Below are positions 8,702 through 15,791 of a stretch of DNA of 64,000 nt, in pieces (the stretch's first letter is position 1; the number at the start of each line of letters is the position of its first letter). Where the stretch lies: assembly GCF_019801015.1 (NCBI RefSeq), contig NZ_JAHVJZ010000004.1, positions 558,001-622,000 on the forward strand. Reading direction: 5' to 3'. This stretch comes from Marinobacter nauticus. GTDB lineage: Bacteria; Pseudomonadota; Gammaproteobacteria; Enterobacterales; Shewanellaceae. The notes below the pieces were generated by a model that worked only from the letters and a program-made list of their open reading frames with translations, did not search any database and was not told the DNA's origin. The position numbers and the translations under genes are program-made.

Positions 8702-8938
8702 GTGGCGAAGAAACCGGAAAATATGGCCTTTGAGGCGGCTCTGGCCGAACTGGAGCAGATTGTGGCTCAATTGGAGCAGGGCGAAGTCCCCCTGGAGCAA
8801 GCGCTGGCTCAGTTTGAGCGGGGCATTGCTCTGGTCCGCGCCAGCCAGCAAAAGCTGGAACAGGCCCAACAACAAGTTCGGATCCTGAGCGAGGACCCGA
8901 CTCAGCCCCTGCAGCCTTTCGGAGCTGAGGACGCCTGA
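8702..8938 (+). CDS. xseB: Exodeoxyribonuclease VII small subunit
   Basis: XseB is the small subunit that binds many-to-one to XseA to form exonuclease VII, which degrades single-stranded DNA. The 78-residue protein has the typical MAFEAALAELEQIVAQLEQGEVPLEQALAQFERG-type coiled-coil core, here spanning residues about 8-42. Translation starts at GTG with a GGGAG about 10 bases upstream. The stop overlaps the ispA start (TGATG), giving the xseB-ispA-dxs operon order seen in other gammaproteobacteria. The xseA gene is not in the window. The 200 bases upstream hold the divergent pomA promoter and no other gene. Confidence 0.93.
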   Translation: MAKKPENMAFEAALAELEQIVAQLEQGEVPLEQALAQFERGIALVRASQQKLEQAQQQVRILSEDPTQPLQPFGAEDA

Positions 8939-9822
8939 TGCACACCGCTTTGAGCCACTACCAGGCCCGCGTTAACGACACGCTGGAACGGATCTTCAAC
9001 GATCTGCCTGTCACTGACCCACGCCTGCTGGATGCCATACGTTACGGCACCCTGCTGGGTGGGAAGCGGGTACGCCCTTTCCTGGTTTACGCCACCGGCA
9101 CCATGCTGGGGGCCAAAGAGGATGACCTCGACATGCTGGCGGCAGCGGTCGAGTGCATTCACGCCTACTCCCTGATCCACGATGATCTGCCGGCGATGGA
9201 CGACGACCACCTGCGCCGCGGTCAGCCTACGGTTCACATCGCGTTTGACGAAGCGACGGCGATTCTGGCTGGCGACGCGCTGCAGGGCCTGGCCTATGAA
9301 CTGCTGGCGGAGTGTAAGCTGCCCGCCGGGCTGGAGCCCAACCGCATCGCCATGGTCCGGGCACTGGCGAAAGCCTCTGGCTACCAGGGCATGTGTGGCG
9401 GCCAGGCGATCGATCTGGCCAGCACCGGCAAACGTATCGACCTGGACGCACTGACTCAGCTTCATCGTCTGAAAACCGGTGCCCTGATCCGGGCATCCGT
9501 GGAACTGGGCAGCTATGGCGTCGCGGATTTGCCCGTGGCCGAGCGCAATGCCCTGCTCCGTTTTGCGGAAGCGATTGGATTGGCGTTCCAGGTTCAGGAT
9601 GACATTCTGGATATCACGGCGGACACGGAGCAGCTGGGTAAGCCCCAGGGCTCCGACCTTGCGGCGGATAAAAGTACCTTCCCCGCCTTACTCGGATTGG
9701 ATGGTGCTCGTGACGCGGCGCAGACTCTGTATCAGGATGCCCTGACAGCGCTCGCAGAGTTGCCTTACAATACCGAACAACTTCAGGCTTTCGCTCGCTA
9801 TCTCATCGAGCGCGGCCAGTAA
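8938..9822 (+). CDS. ispA: (2E,6E)-farnesyl diphosphate synthase
   Basis: IspA condenses isopentenyl diphosphate with dimethylallyl and then geranyl diphosphate to give farnesyl diphosphate, the precursor of quinones and undecaprenyl carrier lipid. The 294-residue enzyme shows the GGKRVRPFL block, the first aspartate-rich motif DDLPAMDDD (82-90) and the second DDILD (221-225), all needed for magnesium-diphosphate binding. It is translationally coupled to xseB and followed 25 bases later by dxs, so the first and a late step of isoprenoid synthesis are co-transcribed. Confidence 0.95.
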   Translation: MHTALSHYQARVNDTLERIFNDLPVTDPRLLDAIRYGTLLGGKRVRPFLVYATGTMLGAKEDDLDMLAAAVECIHAYSLIHDDLPAMDDDHLRRGQPTVHIAFDEATAILAGDALQGLAYELLAECKLPAGLEPNRIAMVRALAKASGYQGMCGGQAIDLASTGKRIDLDALTQLHRLKTGALIRASVELGSYGVADLPVAERNALLRFAEAIGLAFQVQDDILDITADTEQLGKPQGSDLAADKSTFPALLGLDGARDAAQTLYQDALTALAELPYNTEQLQAFARYLIERGQ

Positions 9823-9847
9823 CGAACAGAACAAGCGAATACGGATA

Positions 9848-11713
9848 ATGAGCCAGGACCTGTCTGACTACCCGCTCCTTTCACAGGCATTGACGCCGGA
9901 ATACCTGCGACAGCTGTCTCAAGAGCAACTGGCCCCTTTGGCCGATGAAGTACGTAACTTCCTGCTGCGCTCGGTCAGTCGCTCCTCCGGTCACTTAGCC
10001 TCCGGCCTCGGCACGGTCGAGCTGACCCTGGCCCTGCACTACGTCTACAACACGCCTTTCGATCGACTGGTGTGGGACGTTGGCCATCAGGCCTACCCGC
10101 ACAAAATTCTTACCGGCCGGGCCGACCAGATGCACACCATCCGTCAAAAGGATGGCCTGCATCCCTTCCCGTGGCGTGAAGAGAGCGAATACGACACCTT
10201 CTCCGTGGGCCACTCCAGCACCTCCATCAGTGCGGCGCTGGGCATGGCCATTGCGGCTGACCGCGAAGGCGAAGGCCGCAAAGTGGTGGCGGTGATCGGT
10301 GACGGTGCGCTTACCGGTGGCATGGCGTTTGAGGCGCTGAACCACGCCGGCGACATCCACAAAGACATGCTGGTCATCATCAACGACAACGAGATGTCCA
10401 TCTCCGAAAACGTGGGTGCCCTGAACAAGCATATGGCCCGCCTGCTCTCAGGCAACCTGTACACCACCATCCGTGAGGGCGGTAAGAAAGTACTGGGGGC
10501 GATGCCGCCGATCAAGGAACTGGCCCGCCGCGCCGAGGAGCACCTCAAAGGCATGGTGGTACCCGGCACGCTGTTTGAGGAGCTGGGCTTCAACTACATC
10601 GGCCCGATCGATGGCCACGATGTGGAAGGGCTGGTTGAGACCCTGCGCAATATGCGCAACCTGAAGGGTCCACAGATCCTTCACGTGATGACCAAGAAAG
10701 GCAAAGGCTACCAGCCGGCGGAGGAAGATCCGATCGGCTACCACGGTGTGCCCAGGTTCAATCCGGAAGAGTGGAAACTGCCTAAGTCCGAGCCGGGCAA
10801 GCCAACCTTCTCCAAAGTGTTTGGTGACTGGCTCTGCGACATGGCGGACCAGGACGACAAGCTGGTGGCGATCACCCCCGCGATGCGCGAAGGTTCCGGC
10901 ATGGTGGCGTTTTCCCAACGCCACCCGGACAAATACTTTGATGCCGCGATTGCGGAACAGCACGCGGTGACGCTGGGTGCAGGCTTTGCCTGTGAGGGGC
11001 TGAAGCCGGTGGTGGCGATCTACTCCACCTTCCTTCAGCGTGCTTACGATCAGGTGATCCACGATGTTGGCATCATGAACCTGCCGGTTCTGTTCGCCAT
11101 TGACCGTGGCGGCCTGGTCGGCGCCGACGGCCAGACTCACCAGGGCGCGTTCGACCTGAGCTACCTGCGTGCCATTCCCAATCTGATGGTGATGGCGCCG
11201 GCGGACGAGAACGAATGCCGCCAGATGCTCTACACCGGCCACCAGCATGACGGGCCTGCGGCAGTACGCTACCCCCGCGGCAACGGCATGGGCGTCGAGC
11301 CGGAAGCCCAGATGAGCGCGCTGCCGATCGGCAAAGCGGAGATCCGCCGTGAAGGCCAAGGCGTCTGCATCTTCAGTTTCGGTACCCTGTTGCCTTACGC
11401 TCTGGAAGCCGCCGAAGCCCTGAACGCCACGGTGGTGAACATGCGCTTTGTGAAGCCGCTGGACCACGAGATGGTGAAGCAGATGGCAGAGCGTCACGAG
11501 CATCTGATCACTCTGGAAGAGAACGCCATTATGGGCGGTGCCGGCTCCGCCGTGCTGGAATCCCTGGCGCAACAGGGCCTGGCCAAGCGTGTGCTGCAGC
11601 TGGGCCTGCCTGATCGCTTCGTTGAGCAGGGCAGCCAGGAAGAGATGCACACCGTGCTGGAAATCGACGGCCCCGGCATCATTAAGCAAGCCAAAGCGTT
11701 CTTCTCGCTCTGA
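9848..11713 (+). CDS. dxs: 1-deoxy-D-xylulose-5-phosphate synthase
   Basis: Dxs joins pyruvate and glyceraldehyde-3-phosphate to make DXP, which feeds the MEP isoprenoid pathway, thiamine and pyridoxal phosphate. The 621-residue protein is full length. It shows the thiamine-diphosphate motif [18 protein letters not shown] starting at residue 151, the catalytic His49 (SSGHL), and the transketolase C-terminal regions with [13 protein letters not shown] and [15 protein letters not shown]. It ends the xseB-ispA-dxs operon, which closes with a strong terminator. Later pathway genes ispD and ispF lie near 38-39 kb. Confidence 0.96.
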   Translation: MSQDLSDYPLLSQALTPEYLRQLSQEQLAPLADEVRNFLLRSVSRSSGHLASGLGTVELTLALHYVYNTPFDRLVWDVGHQAYPHKILTGRADQMHTIRQKDGLHPFPWREESEYDTFSVGHSSTSISAALGMAIAADREGEGRKVVAVIGDGALTGGMAFEALNHAGDIHKDMLVIINDNEMSISENVGALNKHMARLLSGNLYTTIREGGKKVLGAMPPIKELARRAEEHLKGMVVPGTLFEELGFNYIGPIDGHDVEGLVETLRNMRNLKGPQILHVMTKKGKGYQPAEEDPIGYHGVPRFNPEEWKLPKSEPGKPTFSKVFGDWLCDMADQDDKLVAITPAMREGSGMVAFSQRHPDKYFDAAIAEQHAVTLGAGFACEGLKPVVAIYSTFLQRAYDQVIHDVGIMNLPVLFAIDRGGLVGADGQTHQGAFDLSYLRAIPNLMVMAPADENECRQMLYTGHQHDGPAAVRYPRGNGMGVEPEAQMSALPIGKAEIRREGQGVCIFSFGTLLPYALEAAEALNATVVNMRFVKPLDHEMVKQMAERHEHLITLEENAIMGGAGSAVLESLAQQGLAKRVLQLGLPDRFVEQGSQEEMHTVLEIDGPGIIKQAKAFFSL

Positions 11714-11723
11714 TGTTTGCAAT

Positions 11724-11754
11724 AAAAAAGCCCTGTTTCGACAGGGCTTTTTTT
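11724..11754. terminator. Bidirectional terminator after dxs
   Basis: A perfect stem (AAGCCCTGT / ACAGGGCTT, TTCG tetraloop) is flanked by A and T runs. It can end both dxs and the converging DUF952 gene. Confidence 0.92.
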
Positions 11755-11771
11755 GTTGACCACACCGGAAT

Positions 11772-12137
11772 TCAGACGGGCTCGGCACAACCAAAGCGAT
11801 AGTGTACGCTCCGCCCCTGCCGCCTTGGCGTCAGCTCGTGTACGGCTCTGACCCAGGCCAGCTGTAACGCTGGCACCTTCAAGACCGGCTGCTGCCAGTT
11901 CTTTTCCGCCGTTGGCGCCAACCACTCCAGCTTGCTCTCCAGGCCCGCCAAATCCAGCTCCAGTGCCACTGGCTGCTGTTCCGGCGCAAAGTACCGCCCG
12001 GTCACCAGAGGGACGTCCTCCGGACAGTTCAGATGCACCCAGCCGGCCTGACGGTCACTGCCACACAGCGGCACCGTGCCCAGCAGCTGCGCCTGATCCC
12101 ACTCATCGCGCCCGAGTACCCGATAAAGTACCGTCAT
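11772..12137 (-). CDS. DUF952 family protein
   Basis: The 121-residue product resembles the DUF952 family: an N-terminal YRVLGRDEWDQAQ block, a central GWVHLNC segment with the conserved histidine, a TGRYF block and a later LELDLAGLESKLEW strand. Members are small cytoplasmic proteins of unknown function with a fold related to ADP-ribosyl-transfer or RNA 2'-phosphotransferase-like proteins; that relation is from family knowledge and not testable here. The last 40 residues diverge from the usual family end. A GGAGG seven bases before ATG supports the start. Convergent with dxs and preceded by the terminator of the next gene, it is monocistronic. Confidence 0.65.
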   Translation of the reverse strand: MTVLYRVLGRDEWDQAQLLGTVPLCGSDRQAGWVHLNCPEDVPLVTGRYFAPEQQPVALELDLAGLESKLEWLAPTAEKNWQQPVLKVPALQLAWVRAVHELTPRRQGRSVHYRFGCAEPV

Positions 12138-12157
12138 TGTCCCCTCCTTGAGAGCAG

Positions 12158-12182
12158 AAAAAAGGGCGCCATAAGCGCCCTG
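12158..12182 (-). terminator. Terminator of the SLT-like lipoprotein gene
   Basis: On the minus strand a seven-base stem (AGGGCGC / GCGCCCT) is followed by TTTTTT. It lies 13 bases past the stop codon. Confidence 0.82.
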
Positions 12183-12194
12183 ATTGGGTAAAAC

Positions 12195-12821
12195 TCAACC
12201 AAAAAACAGTCGCCACAGCCAGCTGCGGTCCAGGTCTTCCTTACATTGCCGATACTGAGCCGCATAACGCTTGGCCCGGTCGTCAACTTTTCGTGACACG
12301 TTGATCAACCAGGGCTTCTGATTGTAAGTACCACGGCGGTAACCGCCCCAGCCTTCGTGATAGTTCAGGTACTGCGCGTAGGCGTCCCACTTGGACACCC
12401 CATTCACCGAGTGGCTCTTGTAGATGAACCAACCCATAAAATCATGGGCATCGGCAAAGTTACTGCGGCTGGCAAAAGTACGATTGTTTTCACGCACATA
12501 GTCATCCCAGGTCATGGTTTTTGCCTGCGCATAACCATAGGCGCTGGAGGCCCTTCCCACCGGAATAAAGCCAAACCAGTACTGCATTGGCGGGCGCGCA
12601 TTGTGCCGGAAGGAGCTCTCCTGATACATCATCGCCATCGGCACATGCACCGGCACGCCCCACTTTTCCTGAGTCGCTTTGGCCGCTTTATACCAGCTTC
12701 GATTTTCTTCGAAGATGGCACAGATGTTTTCCGGGTCTCTGGGGGGCGGCGTCGCACAACCGCCCAGCACCGTCGTCAGGGTGGAAATCAGAATCAGGTT
12801 GCGAAAAAAGTTGACCTGCAT
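12195..12821 (-). CDS. Lysozyme-like (SLT-type) outer-membrane lipoprotein
   Basis: From the chosen ATG the protein has 208 residues, with a signal peptide and lipobox (VLGGC, Cys22). The body resembles lytic transglycosylase SLT domains: a candidate catalytic glutamate in MMYQESSF (Glu68), the AYGYAQAK segment (94-101) that stands for the usual AYGLMQ block, and YLNYHEGWGGY (151-161) near the end. It should cleave or bind peptidoglycan in the periplasm. A longer reading starting at GTG 12896 would put 25 polar residues before the signal peptide, so I rejected it. Neither start has a strong ribosome binding site. It is transcribed alone. Family placement is good; specificity is unknown. Confidence 0.72.
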   Translation of the reverse strand: MQVNFFRNLILISTLTTVLGGCATPPPRDPENICAIFEENRSWYKAAKATQEKWGVPVHVPMAMMYQESSFRHNARPPMQYWFGFIPVGRASSAYGYAQAKTMTWDDYVRENNRTFASRSNFADAHDFMGWFIYKSHSVNGVSKWDAYAQYLNYHEGWGGYRRGTYNQKPWLINVSRKVDDRAKRYAAQYRQCKEDLDRSWLWRLFFG

Positions 12822-12903
12822 CGTGTTGTTATTCTGTATTTTTTGAAGTTTCTTAGAAAAAGTTTGCCTGTTCGCGGAACTTAAGGGAAGCGCCACAGTC
12901 TCA

Positions 12904-12930
12904 TTAACTGAACCGATTTACTGTGTTCAT
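12904..12930 (-). CDS. Possible 8-codon leader peptide (MNTVNRFS)
   Basis: A perfect AGGAGG (12937-12942 on the minus strand) stands six bases before this ATG; an in-frame ATG also lies three bases earlier. The frame stops after eight codons, about 80 bases before the SLT-like lipoprotein start. The ribosome binding site is far better than that of the lipoprotein itself, so translation of this peptide could influence expression of the gene downstream. No expression evidence; may be chance. Confidence 0.35.
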   Translation of the reverse strand: MNTVNRFS

Positions 12931-12949
12931 CATTATCCTCCTAATTTTG

Positions 12950-12980
12950 CGGGAACCTTGGCAGGGGTTCCCGTTTTTTT
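12950..12980 (+). terminator. Orphan plus-strand terminator upstream of LysE-family gene
   Basis: A perfect eight-base stem (CGGGAACC / GGTTCCCG, eight-base loop) is followed by seven T. No annotated plus-strand gene precedes it: the region to its left is the start of a minus-strand gene. It may end a small RNA or act as an attenuator in the leader of the lysE-family gene. Confidence 0.75.
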
Positions 12981-13052
12981 ATGTCGGCTCTTTACAGGCG
13001 ACCCCGTCACTGCTTAAATTGCGCGCCTCGTGAAACCCACTCAAACACTCTG

Positions 13053-13670
13053 ATGTCCACTGAGTTGTACCTGGTCTATCTGGCGACCGTAGTCGTGCTG
13101 TTAGCAGCACCCGGCCCCATGACCCTGATGACCCTCTCGACCAGCGTCCGCTTCGGACACGGCCGTGCTCTCTTTACCGTATTGGGCTCCAATGCTGCCG
13201 GCCTGATCCTGATGCTGCTCTCGGCCACCGGTATCGGTGCTCTGATCACCGCACAGCCGGTTCTGTATGACCTCCTTCGCTATGGCGGTGCGGCCTATCT
13301 AATTTGGCTTGGCATCAACGCCTGGCGCGTCCGTAAGGCCACCACAGCTGCCGAAGGCTATCAGCATCAATGCCGCAGCCGTCGTGAGCTGTTCCGGCAG
13401 ACTCTGCTGGTGGGCCTGGCCAATCCCAAAGGGCTGCTGTTCTTTGCCGCACTGTTCCCCCAGTTTATCCAGTCCGGCGATAACCTCACCGAGCAGTTTG
13501 TCCTGCTCAGCCTGACCTTTACCGCGGTCGACTTTGTGATTCTCAATCTGGTGGCACTGGGCGGCTGTGCCCTGGCCAATCAGCTGGCCAACCCCGGTGC
13601 TCAGAAGGGCTTTAACCGCGTCTGCGGGGCCGTATTTATCGGCCTGGGCGGTATGATGCTGCTGTCCTGA
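13053..13670 (+). CDS. LysE/RhtB-family amino acid exporter
   Basis: The 205-residue membrane protein has about six hydrophobic segments and the family signatures APGPMTLMTLSTSVRFGHGRA near the N-terminus, YLIWLGINAWR in the middle and NPKGLLFFAALFPQF in the second half. Members export amino acids such as homoserine, threonine, lysine or related metabolites through the inner membrane. The substrate cannot be told from sequence. I start at the second in-frame ATG because family members begin within a few residues of the first helix; the longer form adds 24 hydrophilic residues. An orphan terminator in its leader hints at attenuation. A strong terminator follows. Confidence 0.85.
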   Translation: MSTELYLVYLATVVVLLAAPGPMTLMTLSTSVRFGHGRALFTVLGSNAAGLILMLLSATGIGALITAQPVLYDLLRYGGAAYLIWLGINAWRVRKATTAAEGYQHQCRSRRELFRQTLLVGLANPKGLLFFAALFPQFIQSGDNLTEQFVLLSLTFTAVDFVILNLVALGGCALANQLANPGAQKGFNRVCGAVFIGLGGMMLLS

Positions 13671-13678
13671 ATCACCAT

Positions 13679-13713
13679 AAAAAAACGCCCCGTGGATCAC
13701 GGGGCGTTTTTTT
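13679..13713. terminator. Bidirectional terminator between LysE-family gene and lipoprotein gene
   Basis: A near-perfect stem (ACGCCCCGTG / CACGGGGCGT, four-base loop) is flanked by seven A and seven T. Confidence 0.93.
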
Positions 13714-14131
13714 ATTTGATACGACACTCGACGGCAGACTCCCGCCAGACGACCGGATCCCAGTATTCCCGCTCCATGCTGTTGAAACGTTTATCACTGT
13801 TAAAGCGGGCAGCCAGGTGGTATCGCGTCCCGGCAGCCACTTCCAGAGTCAGTTCCTTGTAACCGCGGTTCCGCAGCGACACCGACAGCCTCGGGTCATC
13901 AATCAACTCCACCAGGCGGATCTGATAGGTGCCCGGTGCCAGTTGGTAATTCGGTTTGCTGACCACGTTGTCGTCGTTGATCCGGGTCACCACCACCTTA
14001 AACAAGCTTTGCGTTTCCGGCGGCTGGTAGAAGGTGGACAGCTCACCACAGGGTTTACCGACGTCACTCTGGCTGGCACAGCCTGCCAGCATCAGCGCAA
14101 CCAGTACACTCCAGGATACTCTGCCCACCAT
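13712..14131 (-). CDS. Small lipoprotein of unknown function
   Basis: I do not recognise this 139-residue protein. It has a signal peptide with lipobox LAGC (Cys18), so it should be lipid-anchored in the envelope. Besides Cys18 there are two further cysteines, one near the start of the mature region (GKPCGEL) and one close to the C-terminus (VECRIK), which could form a disulfide. The middle part (YQLAPGTYQIRLVE, KELTLEVAAGTRYHLAARF) has the strand pattern of a small beta-sandwich. The gene follows gshA by 11 bases with an AGGA ribosome binding site, so the two are probably co-transcribed. No functional inference is justified beyond that. Confidence 0.75.
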   Translation of the reverse strand: MVGRVSWSVLVALMLAGCASQSDVGKPCGELSTFYQPPETQSLFKVVVTRINDDNVVSKPNYQLAPGTYQIRLVELIDDPRLSVSLRNRGYKELTLEVAAGTRYHLAARFNSDKRFNSMEREYWDPVVWRESAVECRIK

Positions 14132-14142
14132 GGTGTCATTCC

Positions 14143-15711
14143 TCAGTCGTTAAACGGGATGTCCTGCCCTTCGAAATAGGCCGCCAGAAACTGATCGAAG
14201 CTACCGACGTCGCCCTGCTCCCGGGCCAGTTGGTCCAACATAGATTGGCTGACCGCCGTATCCAGTTGAGACTCCGTCAATAAAGTGTAGGGGCGATTCA
14301 GCAAGGCTTCACGGTGTTCATCCGCGATGCGGCTGGCCCAGTGGCCATGGCCCTCGGCCAGGCTTTCCGCCAGCACCTTGGCGGAGAGGGTTTGGTCCGG
14401 GTCCCGCGCTGCGCCGCGCCAGCTCGCCAGAGCCTGGGCGTATCGGTCATCGCCATTAGCGACATCCAGCACCTCTGCCAGCCGACTCCAGCCATCCATC
14501 AGTTCGCTCATCCAGTCCGCCAGGGCGATCGGCTGGCCGTCCCGTTGCAGCATCTTGCCCGGACGACGACCGTCCAGCACCACTTCACCGAAGTTGGCTT
14601 TCTGCTCCGCCAACTGCTCGTCATCACAGGGGCGCTGAACCTCAAGAAGCCCGCCCAGCAGGAACAGGTCCAACAGCAGAACCTGGTCTCGGCTGATCCC
14701 CAGGGGTTCAAACGGGTTCACGTCCAGTGCGCGCACCTCGACGTACTCCACCCCACCTCTCGCCAGCGCGTCGGACGGGGTTTCTTCCGGGCCGGTGGTG
14801 CGCTTCGGGCGCACCGGCGAATACAGCTCGTTTTCGATCTGCAGCACATTGGCGTTGAGCTGACGATATTCACCGTTCACCTTCACGCCGATGCGGGCGT
14901 ACTCTTCGGAGGGGATGCTGATGGCGTTTTTCAGGTCACGGACGTACTCCTCAAGGGAGTTGATGCTCACCTTGAGCTTGTCCTGAGCCTTGTTGGTGTA
15001 GCCAAGGTCACTCATCCGCAGCGACGTCGCATACGGCAGATACAGGGTGCCGTCCCGCTCCTCAAATTCCAGCGCCGGGCGTGGGCCCTGCAGGAAAGAG
15101 CCGCACAATGACGGGGACGAGCCAAACAGGTAGGCCAGAACCCAGACGTGACGCTTGTAATAGCGCAGCAGTGAGAAGTAGCGCTCCGATACTGCATCCT
15201 GATCTTCACCGTCCACACCCAGGGCTTCCCAAAGCGCTTTCGGCACTGAGAAATTAAAGTGCAATCCGGCGATGGCCTGCATCATGGCGCCGTATCGATG
15301 CTCCAGGCCAACCCGATAGAGGGTCTTCATACGCCCAGTGTGGGACGTACCGTACTGAGCGATCGGAATGTTTTGCGCCGAATCAATAAAGCAGGGCATG
15401 GAAAGCGGCCACAGACGCTGCCCATCGAGGTGGCGCAGCACGTAGCTGTGGGTATCCGCTAAGTGTGCCAGCAGGGCATCAGGGTCCTGATACACCGGGG
15501 TGATCAGCTCCATCAGGGCTTCACTGAAGTCGGTGGTGATCCAGGGGTGAGTCAGGGCAGAACCCAGCGATTGCGGGTGTGGGTTCTGTGCCAGGAAGCC
15601 CTTTGCATCGATGCGCAGAGCCTCCCGTTCAATACCGCGATTGAAGCCTCGCAGGGCTTCCTGCCACTGAGGGTGGCTCAATCGCTCGACAGCTGTGTTG
15701 AAGGCGTTCAA
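14143..15711 (-). CDS. gshA: Glutamate-cysteine ligase (glutathione synthesis)
   Basis: GshA joins glutamate and cysteine, the first and rate-limiting step of glutathione synthesis. The protein matches proteobacterial type-1 GshA throughout: GFNRGIEREALRI, GSALTHPWITTDFSEALMELITP, WPLSMPCFI, AQYGTSHTGRMKTLYR, ALMQ-like MMQAIAGLHFNFS and YVEVRALDVNPFEPLG. The reading frame is open to an ATG at 15765, but that ATG lies within the terminator hairpin of the preceding gene. A TTG at 15711 with AAAGAG upstream gives 522 residues, very near the usual 518, and an N-terminus aligned with the family, so I chose it. Co-transcribed with a small lipoprotein gene. Confidence 0.93.
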   Translation of the reverse strand: MNAFNTAVERLSHPQWQEALRGFNRGIEREALRIDAKGFLAQNPHPQSLGSALTHPWITTDFSEALMELITPVYQDPDALLAHLADTHSYVLRHLDGQRLWPLSMPCFIDSAQNIPIAQYGTSHTGRMKTLYRVGLEHRYGAMMQAIAGLHFNFSVPKALWEALGVDGEDQDAVSERYFSLLRYYKRHVWVLAYLFGSSPSLCGSFLQGPRPALEFEERDGTLYLPYATSLRMSDLGYTNKAQDKLKVSINSLEEYVRDLKNAISIPSEEYARIGVKVNGEYRQLNANVLQIENELYSPVRPKRTTGPEETPSDALARGGVEYVEVRALDVNPFEPLGISRDQVLLLDLFLLGGLLEVQRPCDDEQLAEQKANFGEVVLDGRRPGKMLQRDGQPIALADWMSELMDGWSRLAEVLDVANGDDRYAQALASWRGAARDPDQTLSAKVLAESLAEGHGHWASRIADEHREALLNRPYTLLTESQLDTAVSQSMLDQLAREQGDVGSFDQFLAAYFEGQDIPFND

Positions 15712-15731
15712 TGCCGGTCTCTTTGTTGAGT

Positions 15732-15756
15732 AAAGGGCGACCTCATAAGGTCGCCC
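15732..15756 (-). terminator. Probable terminator of the M16 peptidase gene
   Basis: A perfect eight-base stem (GGGCGACC / GGTCGCCC) lies 36 bases past the M16 stop codon on the minus strand. The following T-run is short (TTTA), so termination may be partial and allow some read-through into gshA. Confidence 0.55.
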
Positions 15757-15791
15757 AAAAACCATAAAGTGTGAAAGTTATGGCAATCAGT

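Noticed and set aside
12822-12896. 25-residue N-terminal extension of the SLT-like lipoprotein from GTG 12896
   Set aside because: It would place a polar, basic stretch before the signal peptide, and the GTG has no ribosome binding site.
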